From Flavobacterium hibisci (GTDB lineage: Bacteria; Bacteroidota; Bacteroidia; Flavobacteriales; Flavobacteriaceae), in contig NZ_JAIQDW010000001.1 in assembly GCF_020026925.1 (NCBI RefSeq), positions 372,001 through 436,000 on the forward strand: 64,000 nucleotides of DNA. The letters are read 5' to 3'. The notes below the pieces were generated by a model, which did not search any database, was not told the origin of the DNA, and saw only the letters and a list, made by a program, of their open reading frames with translations. The translations under genes and the position numbers were made by a program. Below are positions 1-7,589 of the stretch, one piece after another (the stretch's first letter is position 1; each line of letters begins with the position of its first letter).

Positions 1-789
1 CAATTCCGCCAAAATCCGGAAAGCATTTTGGATATGTATTTGAAGAATGACGCAGGCGAAATGGTTCCGTTTTCTACTTTCATCAAATTAGAACGCGTTT
101 ACGGACCAGAAGTTTTAACGCGTTACAACATGTACATGTCGGCAATGATTAACGGAGAACCTGCTGAAGGTTATAGTTCTGGAGATGCCATTGCTGCCGT
201 TGAAAGAATCGCTGCAGAAAAACTGCCAAGCCGTTTTGAATTAGAATGGTCTGGTATGACACGTGAAGAGATTCTTTCGGGTAACCAAACGATATACATT
301 TTTGCGCTTTGTATTCTTTTCGTTTACTTATTATTGGCGGCACAATACGAAAGTTTATTGCTTCCGTTTCCTGTATTATTGAGTCTTCCTGTTGGAGTTT
401 TCGGTTCATACATTGCGCTTTTAATGGTCGGATTGGACAATAACATTTATGCCCAGGTAGCACTCGTCATGCTGATTGGTTTGCTTGCCAAGAACGCCAT
501 TCTGATTGTTGAATTCGCTATGGCACAGAACAAACTCGGACGAGACATTGTTGAAGCAGCAATTGAAGGCGCCAGACTTCGTTTCCGTCCTATTTTGATG
601 ACTTCTTTCGCTTTTATTTCAGGATTGATTCCGCTGTGTATCGCTTCTGGTGCCGGTGCAATTGGTAACCGTTCCATTGGTACAGCAGCTGCGGGCGGAA
701 TGTTAATCGGAACTGTATTTGGTCTTTTAATTATTCCAGGACTTTATATACTGTTTGCAAAATTGGAAAAAAGAATAAGTAAATCTTAA
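1..789 (+). CDS. RND (HAE1/AcrB-type) multidrug efflux inner-membrane pump, C-terminal part
   Basis: This is the last 262 codons of a proton-driven RND efflux transporter; the reading frame is open to base 1, so the gene starts before the window. Visible are the end of the second periplasmic porter region (TREEILSGNQ) and the last five or so membrane segments, with the conserved run AQVALVMLIGLLAKNAILIVEF and the RLRFRPILMTS loop typical of AcrB/MexB homologues. The protein takes substrates from the periplasm or inner membrane and passes them to an outer-membrane channel. The next gene encodes such a channel, 200 bases downstream on the same strand, so the two very probably form one efflux operon. 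Membrane-fusion protein and the rest of the pump should lie to the left. Family call is secure; the substrate cannot be told. Confidence 0.93.
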   Translation, partial: QFRQNPESILDMYLKNDAGEMVPFSTFIKLERVYGPEVLTRYNMYMSAMINGEPAEGYSSGDAIAAVERIAAEKLPSRFELEWSGMTREEILSGNQTIYIFALCILFVYLLLAAQYESLLLPFPVLLSLPVGVFGSYIALLMVGLDNNIYAQVALVMLIGLLAKNAILIVEFAMAQNKLGRDIVEAAIEGARLRFRPILMTSFAFISGLIPLCIASGAGAIGNRSIGTAAAGGMLIGTVFGLLIIPGLYILFAKLEKRISKS

Positions 790-800
790 TGTTTTTTTTA

Positions 801-887
801 AACACATAGCCCCGATAGCTATCGGGGATAGAATTTAGGAAACTTAAAAGGCGTTTCACTTTTCTAAAATTCACATGGCTATGTGTT
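801..887. repeat. Nested inverted repeat between pump and channel genes
   Basis: The outer arms AACACATAGCC (801-811) and GGCTATGTGTT (877-887) are perfect reverse complements. Inside lies an 18-bp perfect palindrome, CCCCGATAGCTATCGGGG, at 810-827, and a weaker pair GAATTTAGGAAA / TTTCTAAAATTC. The RNA could fold into one long hairpin. It sits in the 200-base gap between the pump and the outer-membrane factor and could lower read-through or stabilise mRNA. I infer a dispersed intergenic palindrome family, but only one copy is in this window. Confidence 0.6.
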
Positions 888-989
888 AGAAAATAGTTTC
901 TTTCCATTTCCATTTCGAAAAAGAAAAATCTATGTTTCTATTTGTTAAAATAAAAATTTAGACAAAAGATTGAACAAATAAATTAAACA

Positions 990-2480
990 ATGAAAGAGAT
1001 ATTAAATCAATATAAAAATGCTGATGTGCAGTTTCTAAGGACAACTAAAAGTGCTGTTGTAATAACAGGTATTTTACTTTTGACAGCTTGTGCTGCACCA
1101 AAAGTGAGCACTAAATTAGACGCAGCAAAACTTCCTGAAAATTTTGATGCACAGCGAAAAGAAGTGGCTAAGGCTGATTTTATTCCGTTAAAAACAGAAA
1201 CATTTTTTAAAGATCCAAAACTAGAGCAATTACTAAAAAAAGCTATTGCAAAAAATCCTGATTATTTAATTATGCAGGAACGAATTTTAATTGCCAATTC
1301 GCATTTAAAAGTGGCAAAACTTGCACTTCTACCCTCTTTAGATCTTGTAGCAGATGTTTCCGGAACGCATTTCGGAAAATTTACCATGGAAGGTGTTGGA
1401 AACTTTGATACCAATTTTTCTCAGAATATTACCGAAAAACAAAAAATAAATGAAAAGCTTTCACCAAACTATTTTTTAGGAGGAAGAGTTTCCTGGGAAG
1501 CTGATATTTGGGGAAAACTGAGTAATCGAAAAAAAGCAGCACAGCAAAGATATTTTGCTTCTCAGCAAGGGGTTCGTTTGCTGCAAACACGTCTTTTAGG
1601 TGATATAGCCGACTTATATTTTAAGCTGATTGCTTTAGACAAACAAGCGGTGATTTACGATAAAAACTTAAAAACGCAGGAAAGAGCGCTTGATATTGTT
1701 TCCGCACAAAGATCGGTTGGTAAAGCAACAGAACTTGCTGTACAACAGTTTAATGCACAAAACAATAACATTCACGCCGAAGCTTCTGAATTGAAATTGA
1801 GCATAGATCAGACTGAAAAAGCATTATTGACTCTTTTGGGTGAATATGGTGGAAAAATAGAAAGAAGCAGCGATTTCTTATCTGGGCATTTAGACGTTTT
1901 AAATCAAAAAATAAGCGTGGATTCTATCATTCACAAAAGACCTGATGTTTCAGAGGCTTACTTCGAATTATTAGCCAGTAATGCAGATGCAAAATCGGCT
2001 CGTGCGGCTTTTTTTCCAACTGTAAATCTGGGAGGCTATGCAGGTTTTAATTCATTTTCTTTTAATACGCTTTTTGATGCTGGCTCTTTCGCATGGCAAT
2101 TGTTAGGCGGTTTGACAGCTCCAGTTTTCAATAAAGGTCAGATTAAACAGGATTTTTTTGTTTCAAACAGAAGGCAGGAAATTTCGTTTCTTGAATATCA
2201 AAAAACAGTTACAACAGCTTTTAACGAGTTAAGCGCTTTATTACACCGAAACGAAGCCTATCAAGATGTTTTGAAATACAAATTGAAAGAAATAGATCAC
2301 TTAGAAATTGCAGTAAATGTTTCAAACGATTTGTATCTGAGTGGTTATGCCAATTATCTGGAAATCATTAATGCTCAGCAAAACAAACTGCAGGCAGAAC
2401 TTGATTTTGTGAACATTCAATTAAAAAATGCCGAATCTCAGGTTTTATTGTATAAAGCCTTGGGAGGTGGAATTAATTGA
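990..2480 (+). CDS. Outer-membrane efflux lipoprotein (TolC/NodT/OprM family)
   Basis: This 496-residue protein is the outer-membrane channel for the RND pump just upstream. The N-terminus carries a hydrophobic segment ending in a lipobox, LLTAC (cysteine about residue 34), so it should be acylated. Two outer-membrane efflux repeats follow, rich in long amphipathic helices. Family landmarks are WEADIWGKLSNRKKAAQQRY near residue 170, a second-half repeat beginning around KRPDVSEAYFELLASNADAKSARAAFFP, and the closing GYANYLEIINAQQNKLQAEL. The start at 990 leaves about 20 residues before the hydrophobic core, so an internal start is possible, although no clearly better one is seen. Length is normal for the family. 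Confidence 0.93.
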   Translation: MKEILNQYKNADVQFLRTTKSAVVITGILLLTACAAPKVSTKLDAAKLPENFDAQRKEVAKADFIPLKTETFFKDPKLEQLLKKAIAKNPDYLIMQERILIANSHLKVAKLALLPSLDLVADVSGTHFGKFTMEGVGNFDTNFSQNITEKQKINEKLSPNYFLGGRVSWEADIWGKLSNRKKAAQQRYFASQQGVRLLQTRLLGDIADLYFKLIALDKQAVIYDKNLKTQERALDIVSAQRSVGKATELAVQQFNAQNNNIHAEASELKLSIDQTEKALLTLLGEYGGKIERSSDFLSGHLDVLNQKISVDSIIHKRPDVSEAYFELLASNADAKSARAAFFPTVNLGGYAGFNSFSFNTLFDAGSFAWQLLGGLTAPVFNKGQIKQDFFVSNRRQEISFLEYQKTVTTAFNELSALLHRNEAYQDVLKYKLKEIDHLEIAVNVSNDLYLSGYANYLEIINAQQNKLQAELDFVNIQLKNAESQVLLYKALGGGIN

Positions 2481-2555
2481 TTATTAGTTTATTAATGAAG
2501 ACTTTTTATCAAAATATTTAAAAAGGTTTCTTTTAAAGCCGACTCACTTTAATAT

Positions 2556-2594
2556 ACTGCCCCCAAAAAGGTAAAGACTATTTGGGGCAGTTTA
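2556..2594. terminator. Bidirectional terminator between convergent genes
   Basis: Arms ACTGCCCCCAAA and TTTGGGGCAGT (2581-2591) pair with a single bulged C across a loop of about 14 bases. A-rich and T-rich flanks serve both directions. It lies between the efflux channel gene (plus) and the phosphatase fusion gene (minus), which converge here. Confidence 0.6.
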
Positions 2595-2658
2595 AAATTT
2601 CAGGATAATTTATAAATTAACAGCAAGTTAGAAAAAGCTATTTGAGTTGTTGATTCAT

Positions 2659-4503
2659 TTAATCCAATTTACTATTCAAATTATTTTGACCAAGCAACTC
2701 CATGATCTTATCATAAATGGCCGTATTTTGATACACTCCTTTAAAATTATCAGCGCCGGGGCCATACGCAAAAACAGGAACAGGTATTGCCGTGTGATCA
2801 TTAGTACTGAAATTTCCATGAACATATCCTTTTTCAATATTTCCATCAATTAAAGATAAACCGCCTGTTTCGTGATCAGCTGTGACAATCAGCAATGTTT
2901 CCGGATTTTTATCGACATATTCCATTGCTTTTCCAACTAACTGATCAAAATCAAGCATTTCACGAACAACATATTCTACATTATTCTGATGTCCTCCGTA
3001 ATCAATCTGGGCACCTTCCGCCATAATAAAAAACGGATTCTTTGTTTTTGCAAAAGTGTTAGTGGCTTTGATGAACGATTTTACTAAAAAATGTCCTCTC
3101 CCATCTTTAACAGAAACTACTGCCGAATCATCCAAAACTACTATTTTATTGTTTTTAATAGTATCCAGACTGCCGAATTTATCCGAAAAAGAATAGCCTT
3201 TTTCAATCAGCATTTTAGATAAATCTTTGCAGTCTTTTCGGTTTTTAAATTCTTTCAGTCCGCCACCAATTAAGATATCACAGCTGTTGCTTAAAAAATC
3301 ATAGGCTATTGGTTCGTTGTAACTTCTTTCTGGCTGATGGGCGTAAAAAGCGGCCGGTGTTGCATCTGTACTATTTCCTGCAGAAATAATAGCCGTTTTA
3401 AAATTTTTCTTTGCTAACTGCTGCGTAATTGCCTCTAAAGGCTTTTCGTTTTCATCGACACTAATAAACCGGTTGTTTGTTTTACTTCCGGTTGCCATTG
3501 CAGTTGCTCCTGCAGCTGAATCTGTAATATAACTGTCTGATGATTTAGTAATAGAAAGTCCCTGCGTTGGAATGTTAAAAAGACTTAACTGGCCTTTATT
3601 GGCTGTATAACCTGCATAAATCTGAGCAAGCCCCATTCCGTCACCAATAAGGAGAATTACATTTTTTGGTTTTATCTTAGCGAAAGACTTCTGGTTTTTG
3701 GGAATATAAGCGTTATGAAATACTGTATTCTGATAAAAGTTTGCTTTAATTTTAGTTATGAATTCGGCTAATTTGGCAACATTATCAGTACCAATAAAAT
3801 CCACTTTTAAATTCATCAGGGTCATCCAGGTATTGACATTATCCTGTGTGCCCCAAAATCTGATTTTTTTATTCAGATCATGTACTTTTTTAATTGCCGA
3901 TTGCATTTTGTGCAGATCTGCCTGTTTCAGAACACCTTTGCCATTCCATAAAGTAATCTCTTTTAAGTCGGTACTGATCATTTCAATGCGGGACAACTCT
4001 TCAGTATTGTAATTTTCATTCAGTCTTCCGTCAAAATAAATAAATTGAGGATAATTTGTCCACTGTGACTGTAAGGGTCTGTTTCCTGAAATAACAATTT
4101 TAACATTCTTATTAGAGATGATAGCCGGAAATGTATTTAACTGCTGCACTATTGCTTTTAAAGTTGCATCGGCATCAGATTTAATATCTATCATCAAAAT
4201 CAAAGATTTATTTTCAGGATAGATTTTGCCTTCTAAGTCTTTAATTTTAGAAAAAAACGGTTCGAGATATAAACTTTTTAAGGTGTTTTGCAACTTAATT
4301 TCTTTTGAAGTGTGAGCAACAAAAAGTTCATTATTTACTAAAAAAACATCTGCTTCAATAACACCGGCTTCATTGGAATAGGCTCCATAAAAAGGCAATG
4401 ATCCGGCATAATCATTATGAGAATGAATATTTGTAGAATTGTATTCCTGTGCTTGTGCAAACAGGAAGATTTGAAGGCAAAAAAGGGTTATTGTTTTTCT
4501 CAT
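2659..4503 (-). CDS. Fusion: GDPD/PI-PLC-like domain + alkaline phosphatase
   Basis: This 614-residue exported protein has a signal peptide (to about residue 18). Residues 25-245 look like the glycerophosphodiesterase/PI-PLC TIM barrel: HSHNDYAG at 27-34, IEADVFL, and closing VDFIGTDN. Residues 280-614 are an alkaline phosphatase of the PhoA superfamily: metal site IGDGMG (Asp288), nucleophile motif DSAAGATAMATG (Ser329), then EGAQIDYGGHQNN and IVTADHETGG. The combination suggests one secreted enzyme that could cleave a phosphodiester and then release phosphate from the monoester. That coupling is inference; the two domains are clear. It is the last gene of the minus-strand phosphatase group, 293 bases after the acid phosphatase gene, so it may have its own promoter. 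Confidence 0.88.
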   Translation of the reverse strand: MRKTITLFCLQIFLFAQAQEYNSTNIHSHNDYAGSLPFYGAYSNEAGVIEADVFLVNNELFVAHTSKEIKLQNTLKSLYLEPFFSKIKDLEGKIYPENKSLILMIDIKSDADATLKAIVQQLNTFPAIISNKNVKIVISGNRPLQSQWTNYPQFIYFDGRLNENYNTEELSRIEMISTDLKEITLWNGKGVLKQADLHKMQSAIKKVHDLNKKIRFWGTQDNVNTWMTLMNLKVDFIGTDNVAKLAEFITKIKANFYQNTVFHNAYIPKNQKSFAKIKPKNVILLIGDGMGLAQIYAGYTANKGQLSLFNIPTQGLSITKSSDSYITDSAAGATAMATGSKTNNRFISVDENEKPLEAITQQLAKKNFKTAIISAGNSTDATPAAFYAHQPERSYNEPIAYDFLSNSCDILIGGGLKEFKNRKDCKDLSKMLIEKGYSFSDKFGSLDTIKNNKIVVLDDSAVVSVKDGRGHFLVKSFIKATNTFAKTKNPFFIMAEGAQIDYGGHQNNVEYVVREMLDFDQLVGKAMEYVDKNPETLLIVTADHETGGLSLIDGNIEKGYVHGNFSTNDHTAIPVPVFAYGPGADNFKGVYQNTAIYDKIMELLGQNNLNSKLD

Positions 4504-4796
4504 TAAAATTGAAATTATTCATGGCATGGCCGTAGGTGACCATACATAGAATTTTTATTATTTACTATTTGCAGTTCAATGTATGGTTGTAACTATTTAT
4601 ATTCTACAGCTGCAAACTCTGGGGGAAGTCTGCAGTGTAGAAATAAAAAATAAAAAAACAACACTAAACTAACGATTACCAGTCTGCACAGTAATTTGAC
4701 TTCACTGGTTTTTAAAATATTTTATAAAACTGTTTTGAATAGATTGGGGAAAAATTTACTCAGCAATAAAATGATTTATTTATTTTCACAGATACT
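4504..4796. other. Intergenic region upstream of the phosphatase fusion
   Basis: No gene is seen. It contains an inverted repeat, ACCATACAT (4539-4547) and ATGTATGGT (4579-4587), which would lie in the 5' untranslated region or promoter of the minus-strand phosphatase fusion gene. I do not recognise it as a known operator. Confidence 0.4.
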
Positions 4797-5768
4797 TCAC
4801 TTTTTTATTTCGGTATTATAGATGACCTCACCATTTTCATTGACAGCCTGTACATACAACGTGTCGGCTAAGACGGAAAAGACCATAAATCCATATTCGG
4901 AAGCAGCAAGTTTGCTAAAAGGCAAACGATCGATTGGAGTAACTTCTGAAGCCGATCCTGAAACGAAATAATGTGTCTTTCCTTCTGGAAGCATATGCTG
5001 TAAATCATGATCATGCCCTGCGATGTAGGCATCTACCTGATATTTATCAAAAAGTGATTTCAGTGATTTTCGTACAGCTTTGGTATCGTAGCTTTCCCTC
5101 CTTTTCAGGGTTGCCGTAAATAAGGGATGATGCCCGACAACTAATTTCCATTTCACACTTTTAGGAGCATCAGTCAGGGTTTTGATTAGCCATTTTTTTT
5201 GTGCAGTCGAATCTTTTGAAGTGAGATTTTTTGAATATTGTTCATTCTTGTAAAATTCAGGAATTAAGGCATTGGTATCTATAAACGCAATTAATACCTG
5301 CTGGTCAGCATCTCCGTTTATATTAAAGGTCTTGCTGTAATAACGGGCAGGCATGTTCCACCGGCGGCTTATTTTTGAATAGGCAACCTGTGCATCTGCA
5401 TTTCCGGCATAATCGTGATTTCCTAATACCGGATACCAGTTCCAGTGTAATGAAAAGTCGGTATAAATATCTTCAAAAGAAGATTTCCACTGCGGATCAT
5501 GTTCACTGGCTACTCCTACCGGATAAAAATTATCACCTGTGGAAATTATAAAATCACGGTTTATGGCTGTTGCCGTTTTGCCCATTTGTTTTGCTACCGG
5601 AATCTGATGGTCTTCGCCAAATCTTCCCCAGTCTCCCATCACAATAAAGTTTAGCGCATTAGGATATTTTTTTACACTGTTATCTGTTGTTTGGGCAACA
5701 GATAAATGTAAGGAAAGCGTACAGATAAAAAGTAGTACTCTGTTTTTTTGTAATGCTTGCATTTTCAT
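4797..5768 (-). CDS. Secreted tartrate-resistant-type acid phosphatase (metallophosphoesterase)
   Basis: This 323-residue calcineurin-like phosphoesterase resembles eukaryotic purple acid phosphatase (ACP5). A signal peptide ends near residue 26 (HLSVAQ). The dinuclear metal motifs follow in the expected order: MGDWGRFGED (Asp46), STGDNFYPVG, LGNHDYAGN, GHHPLFT and AGHDHDLQ. It should hydrolyse phosphate monoesters in the periplasm or outside the cell. It lies 62 bases after susD on the same strand and so probably belongs to the susC-susD transcript. This supports a phosphate-acquisition rather than sugar-acquisition role for that SusCD pair. A second ATG at codon 3 is an alternative start. 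Confidence 0.88.
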   Translation of the reverse strand: MKMQALQKNRVLLFICTLSLHLSVAQTTDNSVKKYPNALNFIVMGDWGRFGEDHQIPVAKQMGKTATAINRDFIISTGDNFYPVGVASEHDPQWKSSFEDIYTDFSLHWNWYPVLGNHDYAGNADAQVAYSKISRRWNMPARYYSKTFNINGDADQQVLIAFIDTNALIPEFYKNEQYSKNLTSKDSTAQKKWLIKTLTDAPKSVKWKLVVGHHPLFTATLKRRESYDTKAVRKSLKSLFDKYQVDAYIAGHDHDLQHMLPEGKTHYFVSGSASEVTPIDRLPFSKLAASEYGFMVFSVLADTLYVQAVNENGEVIYNTEIKK

Positions 5769-5830
5769 TATTTAATAATTTGAAATTGAAGGCTGCTTAA
5801 AATTGCAACCTCCAAATATCATTAACCGAA

Positions 5831-7573
5831 TTAGTATCCGTCATTTTGTATTAAATATCCAGGAACATTTGATGCACCGTCAATTGCTGTCTGAGGAATT
5901 GGAAACAATCTGTGTCTTACATCAGTATCTGTTTTTTCAGTCCATTTGTCTTCGTAGTGACCAAAACGAATCTGAGTCGTTCTTCTTAAACCCTCCCAGT
6001 AAAACTCAAAACCGTATTCTCTGTATAAAATATCCAGGTTGATTGCCGGAAGCGCTGCCGGAATTGGAGCACGGGCAGTTCTTGAAGTTCTTACTTTATT
6101 CATATCAGTCAAAGCACCTGCATTATCTCCTTTTCTTAATTTAGCTTCAGCACGCATCATAAAAATTTCTGCATATCTAAGCAATACCATATCTACGCTA
6201 CTGAAATAATTCCCATCAGGTGAAGTATGGCTGAATTGATATTTTGACACTCTGTATCCAGCAGCATGCCTACTGCCTTCTGCTGTAAAATCTACTTTTT
6301 CTGTAAGGTTGACATAACCCACATTTAAATCTGGTCCGTTTCCTTTAATTTGTTTAACCGGATAAATTCTGTATCCTCCATCACATTTAAAGAAAGCCCC
6401 ATTAGCGTCTTTTCTTGCCGCCCACGGAATACCTCTCATAATTCCTCTGTCAATTTCAAAGTCTTCTGCTTTTACACAATAGTAATGATTTTGATCGTTT
6501 GCCGGTGAAAGTCCGGTTAGGTCTTTCAAATGTTCAGGTACCTTAGCATTGTTTTTATAAAATCTTGAATCAGCATCGGCAGGATCTACAGAACCATAAG
6601 CACTTACCCATGTTTGGTAAAAATCTGATGTGATAGCCGGACCATCTGTTCCGTCTGCATTGATGGATTCCGGTCTTGGAAACATAGATCCAGGTATTGA
6701 CCAATAAGCCCAACGATTGTTTTCATCTCTCAAAACACCACGCTGATCCAAGGCAAAAATTAATTCTTTATTGGAGTTATTATTGTCATCGAATAAATCA
6801 AAATATTCAGGAGACAGGGTGAATTTGCCTGAGTTTATGATGTTGTCTGTGTATTTAATGACCTTATCCATATCTGCTGTTGCAAACTGAGGCGTTCCAT
6901 AAGGATCACGATAAACGGCAGCATTTAGGTATAATCTTGAAAGAAGTCCCCAGACTGCAGCCTGAGTCATTCTTCCCGGTCCTTTATCATTATTAATAAC
7001 ATCTGCAACAGACAGTAACTCACTTTCGATATAAGCAACAGCATCCTGTCCACGGAGTATTTCCGAAATACTGGCTGATGACTCCTTTTTAAACACAAGT
7101 CCCCAGCTGTCTAATGTCATCATATTTAAATAAGCCCTAAGTGCTTTCATTTCATAAAGTGCTCCCTCTGCTTCTTTATTTCCCGCTGCCGCAAGAGGTG
7201 TTAAAACTTCAATAGCAGTTAATGTTCTGGAAATATTTATAGTAAGCTCACTCCATGTACTTTTAACCAAATCATTGGTAGGAGTAGTTGTATGTGCATG
7301 TACAGTTAAATATTTACCTCCGTCGTACCAGTCTGTTCCTCCTCTATAAGGTAAAATTCCTTCGTCACTGGCAATCAATTGTAAACCAAAATTATTAGTA
7401 TGGATCCAGGTGGCTTTTAATTGACCATAAGCCGGAGCAATTGCACCGCTAATTGCTTCTGCCTGTCCAGTTCCTGTTAAATTTTCATCCAATACTTTTT
7501 CTTCTAAGTCAGTACAGCTCCAGTTAAGCAATGTACTGAATACAAGAGCTGCTATTATTATTTTATTTTTCAT
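5831..7573 (-). CDS. SusD/RagB-family surface nutrient-binding lipoprotein
   Basis: This 580-residue lipoprotein has a type II signal (LNWSC, cysteine about residue 20). It has the SusD layout: N-terminal TPR-like helices (TAIEVLTPLA, EGALYEMKALRAYLNMM), a central variable substrate-binding region, and the conserved C-terminal block VDMVLLRYAEIFMMRAEAKLRKGDNAGALTDMNKVR followed by YREYGFEFYWEGLRRTTQIRFG. It caps the TonB-dependent SusC channel encoded 16 bases upstream and delivers ligand to it. The neighbours are phosphatases rather than glycosidases, so the ligand may be a phosphorylated organic compound. SusCD pairs tied to phosphate use have been described in plant-associated Flavobacterium (recalled, not checked). 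Confidence 0.93.
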   Translation of the reverse strand: MKNKIIIAALVFSTLLNWSCTDLEEKVLDENLTGTGQAEAISGAIAPAYGQLKATWIHTNNFGLQLIASDEGILPYRGGTDWYDGGKYLTVHAHTTTPTNDLVKSTWSELTINISRTLTAIEVLTPLAAAGNKEAEGALYEMKALRAYLNMMTLDSWGLVFKKESSASISEILRGQDAVAYIESELLSVADVINNDKGPGRMTQAAVWGLLSRLYLNAAVYRDPYGTPQFATADMDKVIKYTDNIINSGKFTLSPEYFDLFDDNNNSNKELIFALDQRGVLRDENNRWAYWSIPGSMFPRPESINADGTDGPAITSDFYQTWVSAYGSVDPADADSRFYKNNAKVPEHLKDLTGLSPANDQNHYYCVKAEDFEIDRGIMRGIPWAARKDANGAFFKCDGGYRIYPVKQIKGNGPDLNVGYVNLTEKVDFTAEGSRHAAGYRVSKYQFSHTSPDGNYFSSVDMVLLRYAEIFMMRAEAKLRKGDNAGALTDMNKVRTSRTARAPIPAALPAINLDILYREYGFEFYWEGLRRTTQIRFGHYEDKWTEKTDTDVRHRLFPIPQTAIDGASNVPGYLIQNDGY

Positions 7574-7589
7574 GTTATGTTATTTTTGA

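Noticed and set aside
149..677. Open frames on the minus strand inside the RND pump gene
   Set aside because: They lie opposite a strongly conserved pump sequence, have no recognisable motifs or start signals, and are shadows of the real gene.
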